In this document: positions 35,780 through 46,141 of the stretch, in pieces
Layout of the letters: each line of letters opens with the position of its first letter
Position numbering within the stretch: the first letter of the stretch is position 1
Assembly (NCBI RefSeq): GCF_017526105.1
Contig: NZ_CP071839.1
Coordinates: 1,794,501 to 1,858,500 of the forward strand
Length of the DNA stretch: 64,000 nt
Reading direction: 5' to 3'
From: Streptomyces cyanogenus
GTDB taxonomy: Bacteria; Actinomycetota; Actinomycetes; Streptomycetales; Streptomycetaceae
Notes under the pieces: generated by a model
The model's input: the letters and a program-made list of their open reading frames with translations, nothing else
Told to the model about the DNA's origin: nothing
Database searches by the model: none
Position numbers and translations under genes: made by a program

Positions 35780-37477
35780 TCAGTCCTCGGGAAGCTCCAC
35801 CGGCGCGATCTCGTCGTAGACGTCGCCCGGGCCCGGGTTCGCCGCGTCGGTCGTGCCGCCGAAGTGGTGCATGACGCCCCACACCGCGTTCAGCGCGGTC
35901 TGGACGGCACCCTCGGCCCAGCCGGCCGTCCAGGAGATGTCGTCGCCGGCGAGGAAGATGCCCCGCTTGTCCTCGGGCAGCCGGTCCTGCATGAAGTGCG
36001 TGAACAGGCGCCGCTGGTAGCGGTAGTGGCCGGGCAGGTTGGCCTTGAACGCGCCCATGAAGTAGGGCTCGTTCTCCCAGGAGACCGTCACCGGGTTGCC
36101 GATGATGTGCTTGCGGATGTCGACCTTCGGGTAGATCTCGCCGAGCGACTTCAGCATGACCTCCATCCGCTCGTTCGCGGACAGCGGCAGCCACTTCAGG
36201 CTGTCGTCGCACCAGGTGTAGGACAGACAGATCACGGCGGGCTTGTCCGGGCCGTCGTCCAGCAGGTAGGTGCCGCGGGTCATGCGGTCGGTGAGCGTCA
36301 TCGACATGACGTCCCGGCCCGTCTCCTCGTCCTTGTCCAGCCAGAACGGCCGGTCCACGGGCACGAAGAGCTTGCTGGACTCCATGTAGTGGGTGCGCTC
36401 GATCGCGGTCCAGTGGTCGATCGGGAACAGCGAGTCGTCGCACTGGATCTTCGACAGCAGCATCCAGGACTGGGCGGTGAAGATCGCCGCCCGGTAGGTG
36501 CGGATGTCGCCGTTGGCGTCGGTCACGGTGATCCGGTTGCCGGCGGTGCGGTGCAGCCGGGTCACGGCCGGCAGCGGCTTGCCGCCCTCGTGCAGCGTGG
36601 CGAGCGAGGTGCCGTACGGCCAGTGGACGATCTTCTCCGGCTCGCGCTCCCACAGGCGCAGCGGCAGCTGCTGCGAGCCGCCCACGATGCCGCGGTGGTG
36701 GTCGTCGGCCTCGGTGTAGACGACGCGGAGGATCTCCAGGATGGAGTTCGGGAAGTCGGTGTCCCAGCCGCCGGTGCCGAAGCCGACCTGGCCGAAGATC
36801 TCGCGGTGCCGGAAGGACTTGAAGGCCTCGGAGTCGCAGAGGAAGCCGTAGAAGGTCTGGTTGTCGAGCTTCTCGACCAGCTGCGCCCAGATCTCGCGGA
36901 TGCGCGGCACGTCCCGCTCGCGCATCGCGCGGTTCATGTCGGAGAAGTCGGCACCCTCCTCCAGGCACTTGTTCCAGGCCTCGGCGACGTCCCGGTACAC
37001 CTGGGGCAGGTCGTCGATCGTCTCGGCGTAGTGCGACTCGCCCTTGAGGTCGACCACGGTCGACGGGGTCGCCTCGGCCAGCGGGTTCGGGAACGGCTTG
37101 GTCTCCAGGCCGACCAGGTCGATGTAGTGCTGGAGCGCGGTGGAGGACGGCGGGAAGCGCATCGCGCCCATCTCGGCGGTCAGCGAGTCGTCGCAGCCCT
37201 CGAAGCCGACGGTGCGGAGCCGGCCGCCGATCTGGTCGGCCTCGTAGACGACGGGCTTGAGGCCCATCTTCATCAGCTCGTAGGCGGCCACGATGCCGGA
37301 CAGGCCGCCACCGATGATCGCGACCTCGGTGCCGTGCTCCGTCGCCGGGATCTGGCCGAGGCCGGCCGGATGGGCCAGGAAGTCGTCGTAGGCGTACGGG
37401 AAGTCCGGGCCGAACATGGTGATCGGCGGCTGCTGCTCGTCGGTGTGCTCGACGGCGTTGGGCACCGTGGACGTCAT
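35780..37477 (-). CDS. davB: L-lysine 2-monooxygenase-like flavoenzyme (DavB-like)
   Basis: A 565-residue flavin amine oxidase-type enzyme. FAD motif IIGGGLSGIVAAYE is at 54-67, and the C-terminal GDDISWTAGWAEGAVQTALNAVWG holds the second FAD-binding segment. Long matches to what I recall of Pseudomonas DavB (TMFGPDFPYAYDD, HPAGLGQIP, FGQVGFGTGGWDTDFPNS, NPGPGDVYDEI) make lysine 2-monooxygenase (lysine to 5-aminovaleramide) more likely than tryptophan monooxygenase. davA lies 50 bases upstream in the same operon. ATG 37477 has a GGAG site. Confidence 0.88.
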   Translation of the reverse strand: MTSTVPNAVEHTDEQQPPITMFGPDFPYAYDDFLAHPAGLGQIPATEHGTEVAIIGGGLSGIVAAYELMKMGLKPVVYEADQIGGRLRTVGFEGCDDSLTAEMGAMRFPPSSTALQHYIDLVGLETKPFPNPLAEATPSTVVDLKGESHYAETIDDLPQVYRDVAEAWNKCLEEGADFSDMNRAMRERDVPRIREIWAQLVEKLDNQTFYGFLCDSEAFKSFRHREIFGQVGFGTGGWDTDFPNSILEILRVVYTEADDHHRGIVGGSQQLPLRLWEREPEKIVHWPYGTSLATLHEGGKPLPAVTRLHRTAGNRITVTDANGDIRTYRAAIFTAQSWMLLSKIQCDDSLFPIDHWTAIERTHYMESSKLFVPVDRPFWLDKDEETGRDVMSMTLTDRMTRGTYLLDDGPDKPAVICLSYTWCDDSLKWLPLSANERMEVMLKSLGEIYPKVDIRKHIIGNPVTVSWENEPYFMGAFKANLPGHYRYQRRLFTHFMQDRLPEDKRGIFLAGDDISWTAGWAEGAVQTALNAVWGVMHHFGGTTDAANPGPGDVYDEIAPVELPED

Positions 37478-37527
37478 GGGGTACGGACTCCTTGCGCGGG
37501 GGTGGTTCGGGGGGAGGCTCGGGGCGT

Positions 37528-38316
37528 TCAGACGAGGGACCCGTACAGACCGGGGCGGCGGTCCTTCAGGTACGGGTTCGCCTCGCGCGAGGCGGCCAGG
37601 AAGGCGGGGTCCACGTCGGCGACGACCAGCTCCTCGCCGCGCCCGGCGCGGGTGCGGGCGATGCCGTCGGGGCCGGCGAGGGCGGACAGTCCGAAGAACT
37701 CGAACTCGCCCTCGTGGCCGACCCGGTTGACGTACGCGACGTACATCTGGTTCTCCCAGGCACGCACCGGCACCATCGCCTCGGCGACGAACTGGAACGG
37801 GTGCATGTTCGCCGTCGGCACGACGAGCAGGTCGGTGCCGGCCAGTGCGTGGGCGCGGGCGTTCTCCGGGAACTCGACGTCGTAGCAGATCATGAGGCCG
37901 ACGGTCAGGCCGCCCAGCCGGGCCTGGACGAGCGACTTCTCGCCCGGGGTGAAGTGCTCGCGCTCGGCGCAGCCGAAGAGGTGGGTCTTGCGGTAGTTCG
38001 CGAGGCGGGCGCCGTCGGCGTCGATCAGCTGGGCGGAGTTGTAGACGGTCTCGCCGTCACGCTCCGGGTAGCCGTAGACGATCGCGATGCCGTGCCGGCC
38101 GGCGGTCTCGGCGATCACGTCGGCCGAGTCGCCGTCGGCGGGCTCGGCGAGCCGGGCGATGTCGTCGCCGATCGCGTACCCGGTGAGGAACATCTCCGGC
38201 GCCACGAGCAGCGCGGCACCCGCGGCGGCGGCCCGGCCCGCGGCCTCGTCGAGGACCTTGAGGTTCTCGACGACGGAACCGGGGCGGCCGGAGCTCTGGA
38301 GCAGGGCGGTGCGCAT
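37528..38316 (-). CDS. davA: 5-aminovaleramidase-like nitrilase-superfamily hydrolase (DavA-like)
   Basis: A 262-residue carbon-nitrogen hydrolase with the complete Glu-Lys-Cys triad: E41 (APEMFLTGY), K110 (NYRKTHLF) and C144 (MICYDVEFPENAR). Length and motifs agree with DavA, which turns 5-aminovaleramide into 5-aminovalerate plus ammonia. The downstream davB homologue makes that amide, so the pair performs the first two steps of the aminovalerate route of lysine breakdown. The later steps (davT, davD) are not in the window. The davA promoter is at 38359-38388. Confidence 0.88.
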   Translation of the reverse strand: MRTALLQSSGRPGSVVENLKVLDEAAGRAAAAGAALLVAPEMFLTGYAIGDDIARLAEPADGDSADVIAETAGRHGIAIVYGYPERDGETVYNSAQLIDADGARLANYRKTHLFGCAEREHFTPGEKSLVQARLGGLTVGLMICYDVEFPENARAHALAGTDLLVVPTANMHPFQFVAEAMVPVRAWENQMYVAYVNRVGHEGEFEFFGLSALAGPDGIARTRAGRGEELVVADVDPAFLAASREANPYLKDRRPGLYGSLV

Positions 38317-38358
38317 GGGGCATCCTCACCGGAACGCAGGGTTTTGGGGGTCAGGAAG

Positions 38359-38458
38359 AAGGTACGGTCGGCGCGCTCGGCCGGACAAGCAGGAGCCGTT
38401 GCGCGCCGGTGCGCGGTTCGTTGCGCGCAGCGGGGGTCGGACGGCGATTCGTTGCGTG
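38359..38458 (-). promoter_or_regulatory. davAB promoter with phased TTGCG elements
   Basis: On the minus strand -35 TTGTCC (38388-38383) and -10 TACCTT (38364-38359) are 18 bases apart. Ten bases upstream of the -35 starts a series read on the plus strand as TTGCGCGC at 38399, TTGCGCGC at 38421 and TTGCGTGC at 38452 (22 and 31 bases apart). The spacing is near two and three helical turns, as expected for an Lrp/AsnC activator. Confidence 0.6.
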
Positions 38459-38554
38459 CCCCCGTCCGGCGGCTGGGCCCGCACGGCGAGCGGGCCCGCG
38501 CCCACGCGCCGGCGATCGCGCCGAATCATGCCCGTGACCTGCGGGATCGGCCGG

Positions 38555-38935
38555 CTACAGCTCCCGCAGCCGCTGCACGATCTCGCGCAGCAGCCCGGGG
38601 TCGGCGCCCGGCCCGGCGACCGGCAGGCGGCGGGGCGCGTCGACGCGGATCAGGCCGGCCTCGGCCAGGTCGCCGAGGAGGACGCGGACGACGGTCAGGG
38701 GCAGGTCGGCGTCCGCGGCCAGCTCCGCCACGGGTCGGGGGCCGCGGCGGATCAGGGCCAGCAGGGCGGCCGGGGCGTGGTCGAGGGCGGCGGCCGGTTC
38801 AGCGGTGTCCAGCGCGGTGACCCGGGACATCAGGTCCAGGGTGTGCCCGCCCCCGGGCCGGGTACGGCCGCGGGTCACCGTGTAGGGGCGCACCATCGGC
38901 CCGGCCTCGTCCTCGTACCAGTGCTCGTCGCTCAC
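38555..38935 (-). CDS. DUF742 protein of a conservon (CvnC-like)
   Basis: A 126-residue DUF742 protein. A variable N-terminus with RPYTVTRGRTRP leads into a winged-helix-like part (AALLALIRRGPRPVAELAADADLPLTVVRVLLGDLAEAGLIRV). In Streptomyces conservons this protein acts with a roadblock protein and a small GTPase in a GPCR-like signalling module. It starts seven bases after the roadblock gene. The usual GTPase gene (cvnD) does not follow; the next downstream gene is davA. Confidence 0.88.
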   Translation of the reverse strand: MSDEHWYEDEAGPMVRPYTVTRGRTRPGGGHTLDLMSRVTALDTAEPAAALDHAPAALLALIRRGPRPVAELAADADLPLTVVRVLLGDLAEAGLIRVDAPRRLPVAGPGADPGLLREIVQRLREL

Positions 38936-38942
38936 CGTGGGA

Positions 38943-39371
38943 TCACGGGGTGGTGCGGCCGGCGGCGTCCAGGTGGCGGCCGAGGCGACGGACCAGCAGG
39001 GCCATCTCGTGGGCGAGCTGGCCGACGTCGGTACCGGCCTCGCTCAGCACGGCGAGCCGGCTGCCGTGCCCGGCCGGGGTGATGAAGAGGTAGGCGTCGT
39101 CCAGCATCACCATGGTCTGCCGCACCTCCCCCGCGGCGAACCGCTCCCCCGCCGACCGGGCCAGTCCGTGGAAGCCGGAGCAGACGGCGGCCAGGTGCTC
39201 GATGTCCCGCCGGCGCATGCCCTCCGAGCTGCTGAGCGCGAGGCCGTCGGCGGTCAGCAGCACGGCCTGGCGGACGTGCCCGGTGCGGTCCACGAGGTCG
39301 TCCAGCAGCCAGCCGAGATCCGTACCGGGCCTTCCCGCGAGGCGGTCCTTGTCCTGCTCGTCACCGTGCAT
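38943..39371 (-). CDS. roadblock/LC7 protein of a conservon (CvnB-like)
   Basis: A 142-residue roadblock/LC7 protein (DLGWLLDDLVDRTGHVRQAVLLTADGLALSSSEGM), the type that binds and may regulate small GTPases. The start at ATG 39371 overlaps the end of the kinase gene by 11 bases, so translation is probably coupled. It forms the middle gene of a three-gene conservon. Confidence 0.9.
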   Translation of the reverse strand: MHGDEQDKDRLAGRPGTDLGWLLDDLVDRTGHVRQAVLLTADGLALSSSEGMRRRDIEHLAAVCSGFHGLARSAGERFAAGEVRQTMVMLDDAYLFITPAGHGSRLAVLSEAGTDVGQLAHEMALLVRRLGRHLDAAGRTTP

Positions 39372-41904
39372 CGTCGGTGTCCGTCCCTTCGTCGGCGGGG
39401 TGGGTCGCGGTCTCCACGTCGTCCTGGAGGTCACGGGACACGGGCAGGCCCTTGCGCCCCCGGTCCAGGCCACGCTGGAAAGCCCCGAAGATCGCCCGCA
39501 TCTGCTCGGCATCGACCTCGCGCCCCACCTCGCCGTCGTCCCGGACCGGCTCCTGCCGCAGCCCGGCCGCGAGCGAGGCCTGCCGGACGCGGGTGGGGAG
39601 GCCGGGGACGACTGCGGGAGGCGCCGAAGCGCCGGGCGCGCTCCGGGTCCGGGCGCCGGCATCCGGCTCGGATGCGGGGGGCACAGGCGCCGGCCGGGCT
39701 CGGTCAGGCGCGGTTCGTGGCCGGGTAGCCGCCTCGGCGTCGGGTTCGGAGGGCGCAGGCATCGGCCGGGCTCGGCCGGGCCCGGTCCCGGGCCGGGTGG
39801 CCGCCTCCGCGTCGGGTGCGGAGGGCGCAGGCACCGGACGGGACAGGCCGGGCGCCGTGGCCGCCTCCGGGGCATGGGCGGAGGGCGCCGGTGTCGGCCC
39901 GGTCCGTCGCCGTGCCGGCAGGTGCCGCACGACGCCCCCGGGGGCTTCGGCGGGTCCCGGCCGGTCCGGTGACCGGTGCCGTGGTACCCCGTCGGCCGGC
40001 TCGGCCAGGACCGTCGCGGGCAGGCGGACCACCGCCGTCGTGCCCCCGTAGGGCGAGTCCCGGAGGGTGACCTCGATGGCGTGGCGGGCGGCGAGGCGGG
40101 CGACGACGTACAGGCCGAGGCGGTCGTGCCGGGTGGGGTCGAAGGCCTCGGGGTCGGTGAGGGTCCGCTCGGCGGCTGCGCGCGCGTCGGCGTCGAGGCC
40201 GAGCCCGCGGTCGTCGATCTCCACCACGAACCCGCTGCCGACCCGCCCGGTGCGCAGGGTCACCTGGGTGTGCGGCGGCGAGAACACCGTGGCGTTCTCC
40301 AGCAGCTCGGCCATCAGATGGACGACGTCGGCGACCGCGTCCGCCACCACCCCCACCTCGGGCATCGGCGGCACGACCACGCGGGCGTAGGACTCGATCT
40401 CGCCGACGGCGGAGGCGACGACGTCCGCGACCGGCACGGGCCGGCGCCAGCGGCGTCCGGGCGTGGCCCCGGAGAGGATGATCAGGCTCTCGGCGTGCCG
40501 GCGCATGCGGGTGGTCAGGTGGTCGATGCGGAACAGCTCGCGCAGTACGTCCGGATCGTCGGTGCGCCGCTCCAGGGTGTCGACGAGCTTCAGCTGCCGG
40601 TGCACCAGCGCCTGGTTGCGGCGCGCGATGGTGAGCAGCACCGCGAACTGTCCCCGGCGCAGGGTGGCCTGCTGGACGGCGGCCTCCACGGCGGCCAGCC
40701 GCGCGGTGTTGAAGGACCGGCCGACCTGCCCGATCTCGTCGTCGCGGACCTCGTCGGCGGCGAGCGGCGGCGCCTCGGCGACCGCGTCCACCTCCTCGCC
40801 GGCGCTCAACCGCCGCATGACGTCCCGCAGTTGCCGCGTGGTCAGCACGTCGGCGGCGTCCCGCAGGGTCTCCAGCCGACGGGAGATCCGCCGCGCCCCG
40901 CGCACCGCGAACCACAGCGAAAGCGCCACGGCGGCCAGCCCGGCCGCGCCCACGACGGCCGCCTTGGTCAGCTCCCGGTAGGCGAAGGCCCGGCCGCGGG
41001 CCGCCGAGTTCTCCGCCGAGCGCGTGCACAGCCGCATGTACCGCCGCACGGCCTGGTCGGTGGTCGACCGCCAGGTGTCCGCCGCGACGGCCTTGCCGGC
41101 CCCGGCGGCACCGGCCCGCAGCAGCGCGTCCTCGCCGCGCACCAGGGAGCGGTGCAGTTCGCCGCGCCGGAACTCCTCGAACAGGGCGCGCGAGTCGGCG
41201 GGCAGGTCGGGCACGTAGGTCCGCTCGAAGACGCGCCGGTCCTCGATGGTCGCGGTGAGGGTGTCGTACTGCCGGTCGGTCAGCGTGCCCGCCGCCCGCG
41301 CCCCCGCGACCAGGGCGTCCTCCCGGGACACGAACTCGCGGACCCGGACCAGCTCGATGACGACCTGCGCCTCGCGGGCGAGCTGCCCGGCCTGGAGGGC
41401 GGTGAGCGTGGACTGCACGTCGAAGCCGGGCTCCACGAGCGCGCTGTACTCGTCCACGGCCCGGTCCCAGGAGATGCGCCGGGACAGCACGAGCGAGCGG
41501 AGCTTCTCGAGCCCGTCCGCCGCCGCGACCATGGTGTCCAGGGCCTGCCGCTGCCGCCGGGTGAGCCGGTCGCGGTCGCCGCCCTGGACCGCCTGCCGCA
41601 TGGCGTCGACGGCCCGGTCGGTACGGCGCTGCTGCCCGAGCAGGTCGCCGGCGGCGGCCGGGCCGGGGCGGGCGCCCAGGTAGGCGGCGGACATCCGGCG
41701 CTCGATCTGGATCTGCCCGATCGCGGTGTCCACGGGGGTGCCGAAGTCCTCGTACACCCCCTGGAGCCGGACCAGCGCGCGAAGTTCGGCGGTGACGGAC
41801 ACCATGGCGAAGCTCCACAGCGCCATCAGGGCGACGGCCGGGGCGAGCGCGAGCGCCACGATCCGCGCACGGACGGTGGTGGGACGGCCGAGGGGCCAGC
41901 GCAT
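39361..41904 (-). CDS. sensor histidine kinase of a conservon (CvnA-like)
   Basis: An 847-residue membrane sensor. TM1 (about 14-34), a periplasmic nitrate/nitrite-sensor-like helical domain (about 40-300), TM2 (about 315-335), a HAMP-like linker, then a helical region and an ATPase domain with ELLENATVFSPPHTQV (N-box), DDRGLGL and RLGLYVVARLA. A phosphorylatable His is not obvious, as in other CvnA proteins. The C-terminal 200 residues are low-complexity Pro/Ala/Arg with near-repeats of DAEAATRPxT. No response regulator is adjacent. Confidence 0.88.
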   Translation of the reverse strand: MRWPLGRPTTVRARIVALALAPAVALMALWSFAMVSVTAELRALVRLQGVYEDFGTPVDTAIGQIQIERRMSAAYLGARPGPAAAGDLLGQQRRTDRAVDAMRQAVQGGDRDRLTRRQRQALDTMVAAADGLEKLRSLVLSRRISWDRAVDEYSALVEPGFDVQSTLTALQAGQLAREAQVVIELVRVREFVSREDALVAGARAAGTLTDRQYDTLTATIEDRRVFERTYVPDLPADSRALFEEFRRGELHRSLVRGEDALLRAGAAGAGKAVAADTWRSTTDQAVRRYMRLCTRSAENSAARGRAFAYRELTKAAVVGAAGLAAVALSLWFAVRGARRISRRLETLRDAADVLTTRQLRDVMRRLSAGEEVDAVAEAPPLAADEVRDDEIGQVGRSFNTARLAAVEAAVQQATLRRGQFAVLLTIARRNQALVHRQLKLVDTLERRTDDPDVLRELFRIDHLTTRMRRHAESLIILSGATPGRRWRRPVPVADVVASAVGEIESYARVVVPPMPEVGVVADAVADVVHLMAELLENATVFSPPHTQVTLRTGRVGSGFVVEIDDRGLGLDADARAAAERTLTDPEAFDPTRHDRLGLYVVARLAARHAIEVTLRDSPYGGTTAVVRLPATVLAEPADGVPRHRSPDRPGPAEAPGGVVRHLPARRRTGPTPAPSAHAPEAATAPGLSRPVPAPSAPDAEAATRPGTGPGRARPMPAPSEPDAEAATRPRTAPDRARPAPVPPASEPDAGARTRSAPGASAPPAVVPGLPTRVRQASLAAGLRQEPVRDDGEVGREVDAEQMRAIFGAFQRGLDRGRKGLPVSRDLQDDVETATHPADEGTDTDDAR

Positions 41905-42059
41905 GGAGTACCTGCCGGTGTTACCAGTCAGTAGAAAGTGCGCACAACCTACGGGACGCCCACCCCGCCCCGCAACGGTGACCTTCGGTAAACCCTGGTC
42001 ACCACCGGTCGCCGGCACCGGGCACACCCCTGGGTGCGCGCCGGTGCCGGCGAAGGACC

Positions 42060-42512
42060 CTAGCCCGGGGCGCCCGACGAGAAGCGGCGCAGCAGCGGGG
42101 ACAGGACCAGGACCGACTTGGTCCGCTCCACGAACGGCTCCCCGGCGATCCGCTCCAGCACCCGCTCGAAGTGGCGCATGTCGGAGGCGAAGACCTGGGC
42201 GATCGCGTCCGCGTCGCCGGTGACGGTCGACGCGGCCACGACCTCCTGGTAGCGCTCCAGACCCCGCTGGATGGTCTCCGGCGAGGTGTTGCGCCGGCAG
42301 TAGATCTCGATGTACCCCTCGGTCTCCCAGCCGAGCGCCGCCGGGTCCACCCGGACGGTGAAGCCGGTGATGGCTCCGGTGGCCCGCAGCCGGTCCACGC
42401 GCCGCTTCACCGCGGGCGCGGACAGGCCGACCATCTGCCCGATGTCCGCGTAGGAGCGGCGGGCGTCCTCGGCGAGGGCGTGCACGATGCGTTCGTCGAG
42501 ATCGTTCAGCAC
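42060..42512 (-). CDS. Lrp/AsnC family regulator, candidate lysine-regulon controller
   Basis: A 150-residue regulator with an AsnC-type HTH (about 1-60: IVHALAEDARRSYADIGQMVGLSAPAVKRRVDRL) and a RAM domain (about 68-140: STVTGDADAIAQVFASDMRHFERV). It starts at GTG 42512, only 27 bases after the cationic-amino-acid permease stop, so it is cotranscribed with it. The permease and davA promoters share phased TTGC elements; this regulator is the most likely binder. It differs from the AsnC protein at 6052. Confidence 0.88.
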   Translation of the reverse strand: MLNDLDERIVHALAEDARRSYADIGQMVGLSAPAVKRRVDRLRATGAITGFTVRVDPAALGWETEGYIEIYCRRNTSPETIQRGLERYQEVVAASTVTGDADAIAQVFASDMRHFERVLERIAGEPFVERTKSVLVLSPLLRRFSSGAPG

Positions 42513-42539
42513 AGGGGGTGGTTCACTTCTTCGGATCGG

Positions 42540-44027
42540 TCACTTCTCTGCCGTCACCGCGAGTTCCTCACCGGTCGCGAGACGGGAACGGCGATAGCCG
42601 TACAGGAAGTAGAACACGAGCCCGGCGGCCATCCAGCATCCGAAGACGACCCACGTGACGGTGTCGAGGCTGGACATGTTGTAGGCACAGAACAGGAAGC
42701 CCAGCACCGGCAGGACCGGCCCGAACGGCACCTTGAACGTGCGCTCCAGCCCCGGCCGCCTGTAGCGCAGCACGATCACCGCGATGTTCACCAGGGCGAA
42801 GGCGAACAGCGTGCCGATGCTGGTGGCGTCGACGAGCTTGCCGAGCGGGATGAGGGCGGCGAGCACACCGCAGAAGAGCGACACGATCACCGTGTTGAGG
42901 CGGGGAGCGCCGGTCTTCGGGTGGATCTTGCCGAGCGCCTTCGGCACCAGGCCGTCCCGGGCCATCGCGAAGAGGATGCGGGTCTGGCCGTAGAGCACGG
43001 TGAGCACCACGCTGGCGATGGAGATGACCGCGCCCAGCGCGAGCAGGGTGCCCCAGAAGGTCTGGCCGCTGACATCGTTCATGATCGCGGCGAGGGTCGC
43101 CTCCGAACCGTCGAACTTCTTCCAGTTCCAGGCGCCGACGGCGACGCCCGCGACGAGCACGTACAGCGCGGTCACGATGATCAGCGACAGCATGATCGCC
43201 CGCGGCAGGTCCCGCTTGGGGTCCTTCGCCTCCTCACCGGCGGTGGAGGCGGCGTCGAAGCCGATGTACGAGAAGAACAGCGTGGCACCTGCGGCACTGA
43301 CCCCGGTCATGCCCAGCGGCATGAAGTCGGCGTAGTTGCCGGACTTGAAGCCCATGACACCGATCGCGCAGAACAGCACCAGGGCGGCGATCTTCACACA
43401 GACCATGATCGTGTTGGCGCGGGCGGACTCCCGCGCGCCGCCGAGCAGGAACACCATCGCCAGGAGGACGACGATCAGGGCGGGCAGGTCGATGATGCCG
43501 CCCTCGCCCGGTGCCGAGGACAGGGCGCTCGGGATGGTGACCCCGATGGTGCCGTCGAGCAGCTCGTTCACGTACTCGCCCCAGCCGACGGCGACCGCGG
43601 CCACCGACACGCCGTACTCCAGCACCAGGCACCAGCCGCAGACCCAGGCGACCAGCTCGCCGAGCGTTGCGTACGCATACGAGTAGGAGGACCCGGCGAC
43701 CGGGATGCTGCCCGCCAGCTCGGCGTAGGACAGGGCCGAGAAGAGGGCCGTGAGGCCGGCGATCACGAAGGACAGGACGACCGCGGGGCCGGCCTCCGGG
43801 ACGGCGTCGCCGAGGACGACGAAGATTCCGGTGCCGAGCGTGGCACCGATGCTGATCATGGTCAGCTGCCACAGCCCGAGGGAGCGCCGAAGCTGCCCTC
43901 CCTCACCCTGGCCGCCCTCCGCGACCAGGCGTTCCACGGGCTTGCGACGCATCAGGCGCGCGGCGACGCCCGGGGACGCGGGGGCTGCCGACATCGGGTT
44001 CTGCGGTGGTGCGCCTTGGTCGAGCAC
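42540..44027 (-). CDS. cationic amino acid (CAT-type) APC permease
   Basis: A 495-residue permease with 12-14 spans. RKPVERLVAEG just before the first span, LTMISIGATLGTGIFVVLGDA and FFSYIGFDAASTAGEEAKDPKRDLPRAI are characteristic of the CAT/SLC7-like group that carries lysine, arginine and ornithine, though some members carry others. GTG 44027 has AAGGAG eight bases upstream. The AsnC gene follows. Lysine uptake would fit the nearby davAB genes; this is inference. Confidence 0.87.
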   Translation of the reverse strand: MLDQGAPPQNPMSAAPASPGVAARLMRRKPVERLVAEGGQGEGGQLRRSLGLWQLTMISIGATLGTGIFVVLGDAVPEAGPAVVLSFVIAGLTALFSALSYAELAGSIPVAGSSYSYAYATLGELVAWVCGWCLVLEYGVSVAAVAVGWGEYVNELLDGTIGVTIPSALSSAPGEGGIIDLPALIVVLLAMVFLLGGARESARANTIMVCVKIAALVLFCAIGVMGFKSGNYADFMPLGMTGVSAAGATLFFSYIGFDAASTAGEEAKDPKRDLPRAIMLSLIIVTALYVLVAGVAVGAWNWKKFDGSEATLAAIMNDVSGQTFWGTLLALGAVISIASVVLTVLYGQTRILFAMARDGLVPKALGKIHPKTGAPRLNTVIVSLFCGVLAALIPLGKLVDATSIGTLFAFALVNIAVIVLRYRRPGLERTFKVPFGPVLPVLGFLFCAYNMSSLDTVTWVVFGCWMAAGLVFYFLYGYRRSRLATGEELAVTAEK

Positions 44028-44165
44028 GCGCTGGCTCCTTGTTCGCTGCCGTCGGTTGGGGGTACGGGCCGGCATGGCCGCCGGCCGTCGTGGTGGGGAC
44101 CGGAGGAGCCTGCGAGGGCAGGAACCGACCGAGCGGGGTCCCCGCCACGCACGTACTAGCGCAGC

Positions 44166-44287
44166 ACCCTATGAGGCGGGCCTTCACGGGCGTAATGCAG
44201 CAACCTTGCGCATCCCCGCATGATCATTGCGTTCATCCGCCCCGAATGACAAATCGTTGCGCACACGCTGTCGACCGTTGCACAACG
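44166..44287 (-). promoter_or_regulatory. permease-AsnC promoter with phased TTGC elements
   Basis: On the minus strand -35 TTACGC (44195-44190) and -10 TAGGGT (44171-44166) are 18 bases apart. Ten bases upstream, plus-strand TTGC elements begin at 44206 (TTGCGCAT), 44227 (TTGCGTTC), 44257 (TTGCGCAC) and 44278 (TTGCACAA, inside CGTTG-CA-CAACG). Spacings are 21, 30 and 21 bases. The layout matches the davA promoter. Confidence 0.6.
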
Positions 44288-44351
44288 ATCGCCCGGGCCC
44301 TTCCGGAGCGCTTCGGCGAGGACGTGGCAGCCGTTCGGCGCCGGAACGCCC

Positions 44352-44393
44352 ACGGCCCCCGCCGTTCCCGGGCTCGGGAACGACAGGGGCCGT
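44352..44393. terminator. terminator downstream of guaB1
   Basis: Outer arms ACGGCCCC and GGGGCCGT (44352-44359, 44386-44393) enclose an inner 8-bp hairpin CGTTCCCG/CGGGAACG (44363-44382). It lies 18 bases past the guaB1 stop on the minus strand. Confidence 0.75.
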
Positions 44394-44411
44394 CAGGACG
44401 GCTGCCGGGGG

Positions 44412-45997
<1,586 letters not shown>

Positions 45998-46141
45998 CTC
46001 CAAGCACCAGGACGACGGTGAGGGCCGGGGTGCGGTCCGCCGCCTCCGCGAACACCTGGGGGGACGAACCGCAGCAGCATGCCGACGATGCTGCCACGGC
46101 CGTCCCGGTACGACGGCGCCGCGGCCCGCGGCCGGCCCCCG

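Noticed and set aside
35780..38316. iaaM/iaaH auxin pathway for the oxidase-hydrolase pair
   Set aside because: The hydrolase is a nitrilase-fold DavA-like enzyme, not an IaaH-type amidase, and the oxidase matches DavB phrasing better.
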